The notes: generated by a model not told the origin, from the sequence alone. 64,000 nt of DNA from Sphingomonas sp. Leaf339 (GCF_001426195.1 NZ_LMRS01000001.1:1035162-1099161); one strand, 5' to 3'; positions 19,279 through 29,195 are shown, numbered from the stretch's first letter. A program made the numbers and translations.

Positions 19279-19971
19279 ATGCGGGTGATGGCGTGGTCGG
19301 TGCTTCCCGCAATGGCGATCGCGACGCTGCCCGCCCCCGTAGCTGCCCAGACGGCGCGTGATCTGCTGACGCAGGCGGCGTTTCAGGATCGCAGCCAGCC
19401 GGCCGCGCTCGCCCGCGTCGATCGCGCCCGCGCCACCGCGCTGGCCACGGCACAGCGCCTGCCCGACGATCAGGACGCGGCGGTGCTCGCCGCCGTCGCG
19501 CTGGCCTATCGCGCCAAGCTGACCGGTAACCGCGGTGAGGCTATCGCCGCGCGCAAGCAGATGGAAACAGTCGTCGCGCGCTTCCCCCGCAATGCGGAGG
19601 CGTTGGTGGGGCTCGGTGCGTGGCATCTGGGCGTTATCGCCAAGGTCGGCCGGATCATGGGCCGCGCGGGGGCGGGCGCGCAGAAGGGCGTAGGTCTCGA
19701 ATCGCTGGATCGCGGCGTGGCGCTGGGCGGCAACCGGGCGATGTTCGCCGGGCTGGCCGGTCTGCTCCGTATCCAGGCCGATCCCGCCGATCCGAAAGGG
19801 CGCAGCCTGTTGGAAACCGCCGTGGCCGCCCCGACGCCGACGGTTCTCGATCGTATCGAACAAAAGGCGGCCAACGCCGTGCTCACGCCACTGCGCCAGG
19901 GTGACGGCAAGACTGCCCGCGCGCTCGCCAATCGGCTTTTGCCGTTCGGTTGGTACGACGAGCAGAACTAA
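19279..19971 (+). CDS. Exported alpha-helical protein of unknown function
   Basis: 230 residues with a signal peptide (MRVMAWSVLPAMAIATLPAPVAAQ) and an Ala/Arg-rich helical body that includes one TPR-like unit (FPRNAEALVGLGAWHLGVI). No family is recognised. ATG at 19279 has GAGGG six bases upstream; the overlapping GTG at 19276 is less well placed. It ends six bases before a convergent antiporter gene. Confidence 0.65.
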   Translation: MRVMAWSVLPAMAIATLPAPVAAQTARDLLTQAAFQDRSQPAALARVDRARATALATAQRLPDDQDAAVLAAVALAYRAKLTGNRGEAIAARKQMETVVARFPRNAEALVGLGAWHLGVIAKVGRIMGRAGAGAQKGVGLESLDRGVALGGNRAMFAGLAGLLRIQADPADPKGRSLLETAVAAPTPTVLDRIEQKAANAVLTPLRQGDGKTARALANRLLPFGWYDEQN

Positions 19972-19977
19972 GACGGC

Positions 19978-21756
19978 TCAGGTCGGCAATTCGTCTTTGC
20001 GCCTCACCCGCCTGATCCGCGGCTCGCGGTCCAGCGATGCTTCCCGGCGGATCAACTGACGCAGTTCGTCACGCTTTTCGTGGATCGAGGCGATCACCGG
20101 CCCCATCGCCACGCCCAGATCGACCAGCACCGCTTCCGATAATTGCAGCGAGCTTTCCAGCGTCTCCGGCACCGCATCGGTCACCCCGGCGCGATAGAGT
20201 TCGGCGGCGTGGCGGGCATCGCGGGCACGGGCAATGATCGGCAGGTCGGGCGCCAGCGACCGCATCCGCCGCGCCAGCCGCACCGTCAGCACCGGATCGT
20301 CCATCGTCAGGATCAGCGCCCGCGCCGACATCAGGTTCAGCCGGTCCGCCAACTCCGTCCGCGCAATATCGCCGAACAGCACCGGGTAACCGGAGGCCCG
20401 TGCCTCCGCGACGACATCGATATCCGCCTCGATCGCCAGATAGGGCTGATCGTGATGGCGCAGCATGTCCGCCACCATCCGGCCCACCCGGCCGAATCCG
20501 ATCAGTACCGTCCCCGGCGTTTCGCCCGGATCGATCACCGGCATCGGTTCGATCGTCCGCGCCTCGATCCGCTTCGACACCTGCCGCCCCGCCTGCGCCA
20601 GCAGCGGCGTGATCGTCATGCCCAGCGCCGTCACCGTCTGCCAGAACGCCGCGGTGGTCGGCAGGATCAACTGCGCCTGCGCCGCCGTCGCCAGCACGAT
20701 CAGCGTCGTCTCCGACGGGCTGCCCATCAGCAACCCCGTCTCCGCCGCGATCGCCGGCCGCGCCTGCGTGACGCGCAGCAGCAGATAGGTGACGACCGTC
20801 TTCACCACCACCACGCCGACCACCGCCGTCAGCAGCGATCCCCAGTTCGCGACGATCGACCGCAGGTCCAGGCTCATCCCGACGGTGATCAGGAACACGC
20901 CCAGCGCCAGCCCCTTGAACGGCGCGGTCATCACCTCGACCTCGGAATGATATTCGGTCTCGGCGATCAGCAAGCCGGCCAGCAGCGCGCCGACGATCGG
21001 CGATAGTCCCGCGGCGGTGGTTGCGACCGAAGCGACGATCACGACCAGGAGCGACGCGGCCAGAAAAAGCTCCGGGCTCTTCGTCCGCGCCGCCTGCGCG
21101 AACAGGCGCGGCAGCACCAGCCGTCCGCCGACATACAGCGCCACCACCGTCAGGCCGCCGCGTAGCGCCACGCCGGCCAGCCCCGCCCAGCCATCGGCGC
21201 TCGCGGTCGGCGCCATAGCGCCCAGCGCGAAGATGATCGGCACCAGCGCCAGATCCTCGAACAACAGCATCCCGAACGCGCCGCGCCCGACCGCGCTCGT
21301 CGTACCGACCAGCGGCAGCACTAGAGCCGTGGACGACAGGGCGAGCGCCAGGCCCAATCCCGCCGCGCCGGCCCATTCCTGCCCGATGATATGCAGTGCG
21401 ATTGCGATCAGCGCCGCCGATCCCAGCAATTCCGCCGCGCCGGTGCCGAACACCAACCGTCGCATGCCCCATAACCGCTTGAACGACAGTTCCAACCCGA
21501 TAGAGAACAGGAGCAGGACGATGCCGAATTCGGCGAACGGCTCGATCGAATGCGGGTCGGAGATCGTGACGTAATACAGCCACGGAAACTGCGCGCTCAG
21601 CGACCCCAGTCCCGCCGGCCCGACCAGGAACCCGACCAGGATGAAGCCGATGACCGGGCTGATCCGGAAGCGGGCGAATGCGGGGATTACCAGCCCCGCC
21701 GCACCCAATATCACCAGCGCGTCGCTGAAACCTGCATTGTCGAGCCCGATCGCCAT
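19978..21756 (-). CDS. CPA2-family cation:proton antiporter with TrkA-N domain
   Basis: 592 residues. The first 390 form about 12 membrane helices with the Na+/H+ exchanger fold (FSIGLELSFKRLW and ALSSTALVLPLV are family hallmarks). Then comes a cytoplasmic Rossmann domain starting VLIGFGRVGRMVADML, as in KefB/KefC/YbaL potassium efflux systems that sense NAD(H) or glutathione adducts. A short basic tail closes the protein. It exchanges K+ or Na+ for H+ across the inner membrane; I cannot tell which. No KefG-type ancillary gene is adjacent. Confidence 0.9.
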   Translation of the reverse strand: MAIGLDNAGFSDALVILGAAGLVIPAFARFRISPVIGFILVGFLVGPAGLGSLSAQFPWLYYVTISDPHSIEPFAEFGIVLLLFSIGLELSFKRLWGMRRLVFGTGAAELLGSAALIAIALHIIGQEWAGAAGLGLALALSSTALVLPLVGTTSAVGRGAFGMLLFEDLALVPIIFALGAMAPTASADGWAGLAGVALRGGLTVVALYVGGRLVLPRLFAQAARTKSPELFLAASLLVVIVASVATTAAGLSPIVGALLAGLLIAETEYHSEVEVMTAPFKGLALGVFLITVGMSLDLRSIVANWGSLLTAVVGVVVVKTVVTYLLLRVTQARPAIAAETGLLMGSPSETTLIVLATAAQAQLILPTTAAFWQTVTALGMTITPLLAQAGRQVSKRIEARTIEPMPVIDPGETPGTVLIGFGRVGRMVADMLRHHDQPYLAIEADIDVVAEARASGYPVLFGDIARTELADRLNLMSARALILTMDDPVLTVRLARRMRSLAPDLPIIARARDARHAAELYRAGVTDAVPETLESSLQLSEAVLVDLGVAMGPVIASIHEKRDELRQLIRREASLDREPRIRRVRRKDELPT

Positions 21757-21826
21757 GCCCGCGACCTTAGCGGCGCGGCGTCCGGCTTGTCAGCCATGTT
21801 CGCCGGACACCGCCCAAAGGTGAACT

Positions 21827-22492
21827 TCAGGCAAAGGCGATGCGAGCCTTGCGACGGCGCAGTGCGTAGCCGGTCAGGCCGAAGCCCAGCGTCATCAGCG
21901 CCCAGGTTGCCGGTTCCGGTACCAGCGGCACCTGTCGGACCGACACGATGCCGTAACCGTCGGCGCTCGCCGTCGTGCCGACAGAGGCGCGAACATCGAC
22001 GATGCCGCCGGTGAAATCGATCGAACCCGAACGCCACGCATTGGTGTACCGCACCGAGCCGCAATTGCCCTGGAAGCCTGACGTCACGAACTGGTTGCCC
22101 GCGTTGACGCACGTCGATCCGCTGATCTCGCCCCAGTTATAGCTGCTGCTGTAGAGCAGATTGGGGGCGCTGGTTTCCACAAACGAGATCGCATCGGACC
22201 CCGCCGTGACGGTCGTCGCGCCAGCGATGAAATGCTTAGTGATCGCCGAGGCATAGCTCGAACCCGTCAGCGACCACGGCCCGCTGCTGTCGACCGGCAC
22301 GACGACCGAGAAGATGTAGCTGACATATTCCAGCGACGTCCGCGGCAGCGTCGCACCATAATCCTGCGTGACAGTGTACCGCTGCCCGAGCGTGGCGACG
22401 TCATAGCGAATGAAGCCTGCCGCATCGGCCGATGCGGGAAGCCCAGTCAGCATCACCATGGCGCCCAAAGCAGCCTTCACATATGTTGCCAC
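21827..22492 (-). CDS. PEP-CTERM sorting domain protein
   Basis: 221 residues with a signal peptide (KAALGAMVMLTGLPASADA), a body of beta-strands containing two cysteines that could pair (GSTCVNAGNQ and QGNCGSVR), and the tail VPEPATWALMTLGFGLTGYALRRRKA. GTG at 22492 is preferred over the longer frame because GGGAG lies six bases before it and the signal peptide then starts directly. The function is unknown; surface location is inferred from the tail. Confidence 0.78.
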   Translation of the reverse strand: MATYVKAALGAMVMLTGLPASADAAGFIRYDVATLGQRYTVTQDYGATLPRTSLEYVSYIFSVVVPVDSSGPWSLTGSSYASAITKHFIAGATTVTAGSDAISFVETSAPNLLYSSSYNWGEISGSTCVNAGNQFVTSGFQGNCGSVRYTNAWRSGSIDFTGGIVDVRASVGTTASADGYGIVSVRQVPLVPEPATWALMTLGFGLTGYALRRRKARIAFA

Positions 22493-22613
22493 GTTAATCT
22501 CCCGTTCAGCATTTTTTGCTGTCGGCGCGCGTTGCCCGCGCGATCTTGATCGGTCAATCACGTTTTAGTTAACGCGCGACGGTTCAACGCCCGCTCGATC
22601 TCCGATAGACAAC

Positions 22614-22648
22614 AAAAAGGGGGCGGCATGCCATCGCGTGCCGCCCCC
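22614..22648 (-). terminator. Intrinsic terminator of icd
   Basis: A perfect 10-bp GC-rich stem (22639-22648 with 22619-22628 on the minus strand) with a 10-base loop, followed on that strand by five T. It starts 22 bases after the icd stop. Confidence 0.92.
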
Positions 22649-22670
22649 AAAATTATTCGACGATAGAGAC

Positions 22671-23891
22671 TTACTGACCGTCGTTCATCGCGGTTTCGAG
22701 GTTGAGGCGAACCTGCTCGAAGAACTGCTCGGTCGTCATCCAAGGCTGCTCAGGCCCGATCAGAATCGCGAGATCCTTCGTCATGTGGCCGTTTTCCACC
22801 GTCTGGATGCAGACGCGCTCCAGCGTCTCGGCGAACTTCGTGACGTCGGCCGTATCGTCGAACTTGCCGCGATACTTCAGGCCGCCGGTCCACGCGAAGA
22901 TCGACGCGATCGGGTTGGTCGACGTCGCCTTGCCCTGCTGGTGCTGGCGATAATGGCGCGTGACGGTGCCGTGCGCGGCCTCCGCCTCGATCGTCTTGCC
23001 GTCCGGGGTCATCAGCACCGACGTCATCAGGCCCAGCGAGCCGAAGCCCTGCGCGACCTGATCCGACTGTACGTCGCCGTCGTAATTCTTGCACGCCCAC
23101 ACGAATTCGCCGTTCCACTTCAGCGCGCTGGCGACCATGTCGTCGATCAGGCGATGCTCGTACACGATACCGGCGGCGGCGAACTTTTCCTTGAACTCCG
23201 CGTCGAAGATCTCGGCGAACAGGTCCTTGAAGCGGCCGTCATAGGCCTTCAGGATCGTGTTCTTGGTGCTGAGATACAGCGGCCAGCCGCGCCCCAGCGA
23301 ATAGTTCATGCTGGCGCGCGCGAAGTCGCGGATCGACTGGTCGAGGTTGTACATGCCCATGGCGACGCCCGCCTCGGGGAAGTCGAACACCTCATATTCC
23401 AGTACCTGGCCGTCGGTGCCCTCCCACTTCATCATCAGCTTGCCGGGGCCGGGGACCAGGAAGTCGGTCGCCTTGTACTGGTCGCCAAACGCGTGGCGGC
23501 CGACGACGATCGGGTGCGTCCAGCCGGGGATCAGGCGAGGGACGTTCTTGATGACGATCGGCTCGCGAAAGATCACACCGCCCAGGATGTTGCGGATCGT
23601 GCCGTTGGGCGACTTCCACATCTTCTTCAGGCCGAATTCCTCGACGCGCTGCTCGTCGGGGGTGATCGTCGCGCACTTCACCGCGACGCCGTATTTCTGC
23701 GTGGCGTGGGCGCTATCGATGGTCACCTGATCGCTGGTTGCGTCGCGGTTCTCGACGCTTAGGTCGTAATAATCGAGCTCGATATCGAGATACGGCTTGA
23801 TGAGCCGCTCGCGGATCCATTCCCAGATGATCCGGGTCATCTCGTCGCCATCGATTTCCACGATGGGCGTCTTCACCTTGATCTTGGCCAT
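22671..23891 (-). CDS. icd: NADP-dependent isocitrate dehydrogenase
   Basis: 406 residues of the homodimeric, eukaryote-like type common in alphaproteobacteria, converting isocitrate to 2-oxoglutarate and CO2 in the TCA cycle. [19 protein letters not shown] at the N-terminus, KSPNGTIRN (substrate-binding Ser/Asn), [19 protein letters not shown] (metal-binding Asp residues) and [12 protein letters not shown] (cofactor-binding region) are all present. It is transcribed alone with a strong terminator. Confidence 0.96.
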   Translation of the reverse strand: MAKIKVKTPIVEIDGDEMTRIIWEWIRERLIKPYLDIELDYYDLSVENRDATSDQVTIDSAHATQKYGVAVKCATITPDEQRVEEFGLKKMWKSPNGTIRNILGGVIFREPIVIKNVPRLIPGWTHPIVVGRHAFGDQYKATDFLVPGPGKLMMKWEGTDGQVLEYEVFDFPEAGVAMGMYNLDQSIRDFARASMNYSLGRGWPLYLSTKNTILKAYDGRFKDLFAEIFDAEFKEKFAAAGIVYEHRLIDDMVASALKWNGEFVWACKNYDGDVQSDQVAQGFGSLGLMTSVLMTPDGKTIEAEAAHGTVTRHYRQHQQGKATSTNPIASIFAWTGGLKYRGKFDDTADVTKFAETLERVCIQTVENGHMTKDLAILIGPEQPWMTTEQFFEQVRLNLETAMNDGQ

Positions 23892-24059
23892 GCTTTCCGG
23901 TCCTTCGAAGGGGGGATGGGGTTGCAGGGGCGTCTAGGATGCGTGTCCGCGGCTGGCAACCATGGCCGCACGCCGATTTCGACTCGCGCCGACCGACGGC
24001 GGTGCTACACCATGGTTAACAGCCGGATAGAACCGGTGCGAAACAGGAGCAGGAACGCG

Positions 24060-25076
24060 ATGAACGCACGATATGCCATGCTGACCTTTGCCGGAGCGGC
24101 CCTGTCGCTGGCGACCCCGGTCTCGGCGCAGACCTACAGCAACCTGTTCGTCTTCGGCGACAGTCTGGTCGACGCCGGCAACGCGCAGGCGGGCCGTGCG
24201 GCAAGTGGCGGCGCCGATCCCGCGCCGGCGGCCGCGGGCTATTATCAGGGGCGCTTTTCCAACGGCTATAATTTCGCTGATTATCTGTCGATCGCGATGG
24301 GGAAGGGGCCGACCGTCGCCAATGCCTATGGCGGGCTGAACTTCTCGGTCGGCGGCGCGAAGTCGGCGGAGGTTGCCGGTGACGCCAGCCCGAGCTTTGC
24401 CGATCAGGTCACGACATTCGGCCTGTCTGGCAAGATGTTCGACAGCAATTCGCTGGTGTTGCTGACGTTCGGCGGCAACGACGTGCGCGATGAATTGGCC
24501 AAGCTAGGGACGATCGCCGGTTATACACCCAATCTCACCCCCGCCGTCTCCGCATTCAACGCTGGCCTCTCATCGCTCTATGCAGCCGGCGCGCGCAACT
24601 TCGTGGTGACAGGGTTGCCCGATATCGGCCAGATCCCCGCAGTGACCGATTTCGGATCGGCGGGACTGTCGGCGGCCGGCACGTCGCTGTCGTTCGGGCT
24701 CAACAACATCTTCAAACAGGTGATCGGCGGGTTCGACGCCACGCCTGGCGTCAATGCTACCTTCTACGATCTGTTCGCGGCGCAACAGGCCATTTACGCC
24801 GACCCGACCGCGTTCGGCCTGACCGCGCCGCTCAACACGACGACCGCCTGTCTGCGCACGACGGCGGCACCGGCCTGCAACGGCTATGTCTATTTCGACA
24901 CGATCCACCCGACGACGCAGCTGCACGCCGCGATCGCCAGCGGCATCGTCAGCCAGCTCGGTATCGCCGCCGTGCCTGAACCCGCGACCTGGACGATGCT
25001 GCTGACCGGTTTCGCGCTCACCGCCGGCGCGCTTCGTTATCGCCGCCGCCGGACCGTCGTTGCCCTCGCCGCCTGA
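24060..25076 (+). CDS. SGNH/GDSL hydrolase with PEP-CTERM tail
   Basis: 338 residues: a signal peptide (to PVSAQ), an autotransporter-type GDSL esterase fold and a C-terminal [27 protein letters not shown] anchor. The catalytic serine is in [10 protein letters not shown] (block I), GGNDV is block III, and DTIHPT supplies the Asp-His pair of block V. It is probably a surface-anchored lipase/esterase of unknown substrate. ATG at 24060 has GGAA four bases upstream; longer in-frame starts would destroy the signal peptide. Confidence 0.85.
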   Translation: MNARYAMLTFAGAALSLATPVSAQTYSNLFVFGDSLVDAGNAQAGRAASGGADPAPAAAGYYQGRFSNGYNFADYLSIAMGKGPTVANAYGGLNFSVGGAKSAEVAGDASPSFADQVTTFGLSGKMFDSNSLVLLTFGGNDVRDELAKLGTIAGYTPNLTPAVSAFNAGLSSLYAAGARNFVVTGLPDIGQIPAVTDFGSAGLSAAGTSLSFGLNNIFKQVIGGFDATPGVNATFYDLFAAQQAIYADPTAFGLTAPLNTTTACLRTTAAPACNGYVYFDTIHPTTQLHAAIASGIVSQLGIAAVPEPATWTMLLTGFALTAGALRYRRRRTVVALAA

Positions 25077-25151
25077 TCCCGTCACCCCGCCGCCGGTCGT
25101 TCCCCCGGCGGCGGTCGGGGCAGGGGATCGGCCGTCCGGGGCGATGCAAGA

Positions 25152-25180
25152 TTGTCACACGCCGTCCGGGCCGATAGATG
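25152..25180 (+). promoter_or_regulatory. Candidate promoter of psd (leaderless type)
   Basis: TTGTCA, 17 bases, TAGATG. The -10 ends eight bases before the psd ATG and there is no Shine-Dalgarno sequence between. Confidence 0.45.
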
Positions 25181-25188
25181 CGGGCCGC

Positions 25189-25911
25189 ATGAACTCACTC
25201 GATAAGCCACCGATCACCACGACGACGGTGAAGTGGCGCTTTCCCACCGTCCATCCAGAGGGACGGAAATACGTCGCCATATCCGTTGGCATCACGTTGT
25301 TGCTGACGGTCATCTCGAACGTTCTGTTCTGGCCGATGATAGGGCTGACGATCTGGGTCGCCGCCTTCTTCCGCGATCCGATCCGCACCACGCCGCAGGG
25401 TGACGGCCTGATCGTCGCCCCCGCCGACGGCCTCATCACCATGATCCAGCGCGTCGCCATCCCGCGCGAGCTGGTGGGCGAGCTGGGCGAGGCGCCGTTG
25501 ACCCGCGTGTCGATCTTCATGTCGGTGTTCGACGTGCACATCAACCGTACGCCGATCGCCGGCACTATCCGGCAGGTCGTCTATATCTCCGGCAAGTTCC
25601 TGAACGCCGATCTCGACAAGGCATCGGACGAGAACGAGCGTCAGCACATCGTCGTCGAGGGTCGCGACGGCCGCCGCATCGGCTTCACCCAGATCGCCGG
25701 CCTTGTGGCGCGCCGCATCGTCGGCTTCGTGAAGCCTGGCGACATGGTCGCGACCGGCCAGCGCATCGGCCTGATCCGTTTCGGCAGCCGCGTCGATGTC
25801 TATCTGCCCGACGATGTCATCCCGCAGGTGACGCTCGGCCAACGGTCGGTCGCTGGCGAGACGATCGTCGGTCGCGTCGGTGGCCTGCCCGTCAGCGGCA
25901 TCGCCCAATAA
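25189..25911 (+). CDS. psd: Phosphatidylserine decarboxylase
   Basis: 240 residues, the short form. It makes phosphatidylethanolamine from phosphatidylserine at the inner membrane using a pyruvoyl group. A hydrophobic segment ([20 protein letters not shown]) anchors the N-terminus. [14 protein letters not shown] is the conserved His-containing motif, and [10 protein letters not shown] holds the Gly-Ser pair where self-cleavage turns the serine into the pyruvoyl cofactor. The stop overlaps the pssA start (TAATG), pairing the two enzymes of the pathway. Confidence 0.94.
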   Translation: MNSLDKPPITTTTVKWRFPTVHPEGRKYVAISVGITLLLTVISNVLFWPMIGLTIWVAAFFRDPIRTTPQGDGLIVAPADGLITMIQRVAIPRELVGELGEAPLTRVSIFMSVFDVHINRTPIAGTIRQVVYISGKFLNADLDKASDENERQHIVVEGRDGRRIGFTQIAGLVARRIVGFVKPGDMVATGQRIGLIRFGSRVDVYLPDDVIPQVTLGQRSVAGETIVGRVGGLPVSGIAQ

Positions 25912-26774
25912 TGAGTGAGCCGATGACCCCTAGAATGCCGGGCGACCCTGAACCTGCCGCTTCGACATCGGGCGTATCGCCGCGCCGCTTTGCGCGGCCG
26001 CCGCGCGGCCTTCCGCTACGCGCGGTCGCGCCCAACGCGGTCACCGCGCTGGCGCTGTGTTCAGGCTTGTCCGGCGTCCGCTTCGCCATCGCTGGCGAGT
26101 GGGAGCGGGCGGTGGCGATGATCATGGTCGCCGGGGTGCTCGACGGCATCGACGGCCGCATCGCGCGAATGCTCCGCGGCGAGAGTCGGTTCGGGGCGGA
26201 GCTGGATTCGCTATCCGACGCGATCTCGTTCGGCGTCGCGCCGGCGTTGATCCTGTATCTCTGGTCGCTCGCGGCGTTGCCACGGTTCGGCTGGATGGCG
26301 GCACTGGTGCTGGCGGTGTTCTGCGCGCTTAGATTGGCGCGCTTCAATGCCAAGATTGACGAAACCGACCAGCCGCATAAATCGGCTGGCTTCCTAACCG
26401 GCGTGCCAGCCCCGGCTGGAGCTGGTCTGGCCCTGTTGCCGCTGATTGCATGGTTGTGGATGGACCAGCCAATCCTCGCTTCGCCCTATCTGGTCGCGCC
26501 TTGGGTGATCTTCGTCGCGGTGCTGATGGTGTCCAGCGTCGCCACCTTCACTTGGGGCTCGCTACGCCTGCGTCGCAGCATTCGCTTCGAGGCGCTGGCG
26601 GGTGTTGTCATGCTGGGCGCCGCATTGGTAACGATGCCATGGCAGACCATCAGCGTCATCTCGGCACTTTACCTTCTGACGATCCCGTTCAGCATCGCCA
26701 GCTATGCGAAGGTCAAGCGACTTCGCGGAACCGCCGCATCGGGGCGGGAACCGGTGCCGACGCCCATCGCCTGA
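25911..26774 (+). CDS. pssA: CDP-diacylglycerol-serine O-phosphatidyltransferase
   Basis: 287 residues, an integral membrane enzyme joining serine to CDP-diacylglycerol to give phosphatidylserine, the substrate of Psd encoded just upstream. The CDP-alcohol phosphotransferase signature is intact: DGIDGRIAR, then FGAELDSLSD with the metal-binding and catalytic aspartates. About seven membrane segments follow. The N-terminal 35 residues are proline- and arginine-rich. The start overlaps the psd stop. cdsA, which supplies CDP-diacylglycerol, lies at 31.9 kb. Confidence 0.94.
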   Translation: MSEPMTPRMPGDPEPAASTSGVSPRRFARPPRGLPLRAVAPNAVTALALCSGLSGVRFAIAGEWERAVAMIMVAGVLDGIDGRIARMLRGESRFGAELDSLSDAISFGVAPALILYLWSLAALPRFGWMAALVLAVFCALRLARFNAKIDETDQPHKSAGFLTGVPAPAGAGLALLPLIAWLWMDQPILASPYLVAPWVIFVAVLMVSSVATFTWGSLRLRRSIRFEALAGVVMLGAALVTMPWQTISVISALYLLTIPFSIASYAKVKRLRGTAASGREPVPTPIA

Positions 26775-26949
26775 CCGCGATGTGGCGTTCCGCCCTTGCC
26801 AATTGCTCAAGCGGTGCGAATGCGCGGTCGGTCTGGCCGGCGGCAATACGCAGGATACGCTGCCACTGGGGCCCAACTGCGGCGGCGATGATGGCGACCG
26901 ATACCGCCAATGCGCCCGCGAAAACCATCATGCTCATCACTGCCACCAT
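26713..26949 (-). CDS. Small single-helix membrane protein (78 aa)
   Basis: An N-terminal hydrophobic segment (MSMMVFAGALAVSVAIIAAAV) is followed by a basic tail with several Arg. ATG at 26949 has AGGGAGG five bases upstream, one of the best ribosome binding sites in the window. Its last 62 bases run antisense to the 3' end of pssA. No family is recognised. Confidence 0.6.
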   Translation of the reverse strand: MVAVMSMMVFAGALAVSVAIIAAAVGPQWQRILRIAAGQTDRAFAPLEQLARAERHIAVRRWASAPVPAPMRRFREVA

Positions 26950-27108
26950 GTTCGCCTCCCTTGAGCATGCACGTCGTCCATCCACGCGCATCAACATCTG
27001 ATTCCGAAAACCGGTTCCGCCGCATCCTTCGGTAAACGCGGGACATTCTGGCGTATTGGTAACCGGGATTAACCGAGATCTGATTCGTACCGCTGTTGAA
27101 CCCTTTAT

Positions 27109-27123
27109 GTTCCTATCATGTTC
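27109..27123 (+). promoter_or_regulatory. LexA-box-like sequence between the small membrane gene and rpsB
   Basis: GTTC, seven bases, GTTC. It matches the box before recA but lies 25 bases upstream of the rpsB -35 and 160 bases from the divergent small ORF. It may be a chance match. Confidence 0.25.
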
Positions 27124-27147
27124 TACCTGTCAAGCGGCGTGGAACGG

Positions 27148-27176
27148 TTGCCAAATCGGATCGCATCGGTTAAGGG
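27148..27176 (+). promoter_or_regulatory. Promoter of the rpsB-tsf operon
   Basis: TTGCCA, 17 bases, TAAGGG. Transcription from here gives a leader of about 95 bases before the rpsB ATG. Long rpsB leaders are where S2 represses its own operon in other bacteria; no specific structure was resolved here. The rest of the 330-base gap holds the LexA-like site and no other gene. Confidence 0.6.
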
Positions 27177-27279
27177 CCGCGCCTCAACTCCGCATGGGAA
27201 GCATCATACACCGGTGCGCAGGTCCTTTCAGGCCACGCGTCATCCGCTTCCCAGAGGCATAACCGGAAGGAATACTCTT

Positions 27280-28119
27280 ATGGCGGCACCTGTCGTCTCG
27301 ATGCAGCAGCTTATCGAAACCGGCGCGCACTTCGGCCACCAGACCCACCGCTGGAACCCGAAGATGAAGCCCTACATCTTCGGTGATCGTAACGGCGTCC
27401 ACATCCTCGACCTGTCGCAGACCGTGCCGCTGTTCGCGCGCGCGCTCGAATTCGTGTCGTCGTCGGTCGCCGGTGGCGGCAAGGTCCTGTTCGTCGGCAC
27501 CAAGCGCCAGGCGCAGGAGCCGATCGCGGACGCGGCGCGCAAGTCGGGTCAGCATTTCGTCAACCACCGCTGGCTGGGCGGCATGCTCACCAACTGGAAG
27601 ACGATCAGCAACTCGATCAAGCGCATGAAGACGCTGGAAGAGCAGCTGTCGGGCGACACGCACGGCCTGACCAAGAAGGAAGTGCTGCAGCTGACCCGTG
27701 AAAAGGACAAGCTGGAACTGTCGCTGGGCGGCATCCGCGACATGGGCGGGGTACCCGACGTCATGTTCGTGATCGACGCGAACAAGGAAGAGCTGGCGAT
27801 CAAGGAAGCCAACACGCTCGGCATTCCCGTCGTCGCGATCCTCGATTCGAACGTGTCGCCGGACGGCATCGCCTTCCCGGTACCCGCCAACGATGACGCC
27901 GCCCGCGCCATCCGCCTGTACTGCGAGGCGATCGCGATCGCCGCGACGCGCGGTGGCCAGGAGCAGCAGCGTCGCACCGGTGCCGACATGGGCGCCATGG
28001 CTGAGCCGGCCGCCGAAGAGACGCTGACCGTCGAGACGCCGGCTGCCGAGCCGGAAGACGCCGCGACCGCCACGGTCGAGGGTGCGGGCGCCGAGACAGA
28101 GCGCCAAATCGACGCGTAA
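27280..28119 (+). CDS. rpsB: 30S ribosomal protein S2
   Basis: 279 residues. The S2 hallmarks [13 protein letters not shown] and [16 protein letters not shown] are present. After about residue 230 there is an acidic Ala/Glu/Thr-rich tail, an extension common in alphaproteobacterial S2. ATG at 27280 has GGAAGGA nine bases upstream; the frame is open further upstream to 27118 but that part is not S2. First gene of the rpsB-tsf operon. Confidence 0.97.
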   Translation: MAAPVVSMQQLIETGAHFGHQTHRWNPKMKPYIFGDRNGVHILDLSQTVPLFARALEFVSSSVAGGGKVLFVGTKRQAQEPIADAARKSGQHFVNHRWLGGMLTNWKTISNSIKRMKTLEEQLSGDTHGLTKKEVLQLTREKDKLELSLGGIRDMGGVPDVMFVIDANKEELAIKEANTLGIPVVAILDSNVSPDGIAFPVPANDDAARAIRLYCEAIAIAATRGGQEQQRRTGADMGAMAEPAAEETLTVETPAAEPEDAATATVEGAGAETERQIDA

Positions 28120-28137
28120 CCGTCACCGGTTCGTCAT

Positions 28138-28175
28138 GCGGGCGGGGCAGGGCGGATACGCCTCGCCTCGCCCGC
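28138..28175 (+). promoter_or_regulatory. Strong hairpin between rpsB and tsf (attenuator-like)
   Basis: A 17-bp stem (28138-28154 with 28159-28175) with one A-C mismatch and two G-U pairs, closed by a GATA tetraloop. No T run follows, so full termination is unlikely. It may tune the S2:EF-Ts ratio by partial termination, RNA processing or 3'-end protection. Confidence 0.6.
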
Positions 28176-28205
28176 AACCACATTCTGAACAGAAGGATTA
28201 GGACT

Positions 28206-29144
28206 ATGGCCGACATCACGGCAGCGATGGTCAAGGATCTGCGCGAGAAGAGCGGCGCAGGCATGATGGATTGCAAGAAGGCGCTGAACGAGACCGGCGG
28301 CGACATGGATGCCGCCATGGATTGGCTCCGTACCAAGGGTCTCGCCGCCGCCGCCAAGAAGTCCAGCCGTACCGCGGCCGAAGGTCTGGTCGGCGTCGCC
28401 GTTGCCGGCACCAAGGGTGCCGCGGTCGAGGTTAACTCCGAAACCGATTTCGTCGCCAAGAACGACCAGTTCCAGCAGTTTGTCCGCGAAGTCACGCAGA
28501 TCGCACTCGCGACCGGTGGCGATGTCGACGCGCTGAAGGGCGAGGCCATGCCGTCGGGCAAGACCGTCGAGGAAGTGCTGACCAACAACGTCGCGACGAT
28601 CGGTGAGAATCAGTCGCTGCGCCGCTCGAAGACGCTGGAAGTCAGCAAGGGCGCGGTCGTGCCCTACATCCACAATGCCGCAGCCCCCGGCCTCGGCAAG
28701 ATTGGCGTGCTCGTCGCGCTAGAATCGGATGCCTCGGACGAGGTGCTGCAGACCCTCGGCAAGCAGCTCGCGATGCACATCGCCGCCGCCTTCCCGAAGG
28801 CGCTGAACGAAGCCGACCTCGACGAGGCCGAGATCGAGCGCGAGCGTGCGATCGCGACTGAAAAGGCCGCCGAATCGGGCAAGCCTGCCGACATCATCGC
28901 CAAGATGGTCGAAGGTGGCATCGCCAAGTATCGCAAGGAACACGCACTGGTCAGCCAGCTGTTCGTCATGGACGGCAAGACCAAGATCAGTGACGTCGTG
29001 GCCAAGGCGGGCAAGGACGCCGGCACCACCATCGTGCTGAAGGACTATGTCCGCTTCCAGTTGGGCGAGGGCATCGAAAAGGAAGCCTCCGACTTCGCCG
29101 CCGAAGTCGCGGCCGTGTCGGGCGTGCCCCAGGCCGCCGCATAA
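28206..29144 (+). CDS. tsf: Translation elongation factor Ts
   Basis: 312 residues; the GDP/GTP exchange factor for EF-Tu. The N-terminal UBA-like domain has [19 protein letters not shown] and the TDFVAKND motif that inserts into EF-Tu is in [14 protein letters not shown]. Two core subdomains and the coiled-coil follow ([23 protein letters not shown]). ATG at 28206 has GGATTAGGA upstream. Confidence 0.97.
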   Translation: MADITAAMVKDLREKSGAGMMDCKKALNETGGDMDAAMDWLRTKGLAAAAKKSSRTAAEGLVGVAVAGTKGAAVEVNSETDFVAKNDQFQQFVREVTQIALATGGDVDALKGEAMPSGKTVEEVLTNNVATIGENQSLRRSKTLEVSKGAVVPYIHNAAAPGLGKIGVLVALESDASDEVLQTLGKQLAMHIAAAFPKALNEADLDEAEIERERAIATEKAAESGKPADIIAKMVEGGIAKYRKEHALVSQLFVMDGKTKISDVVAKAGKDAGTTIVLKDYVRFQLGEGIEKEASDFAAEVAAVSGVPQAAA

Positions 29145-29195
29145 CGCACTGCCCTCTCCGCTTGCGGGGAGGGGATCAGCCAAACGCTGATGGAG

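Noticed and set aside
16958..19453. 831-aa minus-strand ORF
   Set aside because: An antisense shadow across alaS, which is intact with all motifs on the plus strand.
20069..21583. 504-aa Gly/Arg/Asp-rich minus-strand ORF
   Set aside because: An alternative frame of the CPA2 antiporter gene on the same strand; no domain.
27118..27279. In-frame ATG at 27118 that would extend S2 by 54 residues
   Set aside because: It lies upstream of the likely promoter, is not S2-like and has no ribosome binding site; ATG at 27280 is well supported.
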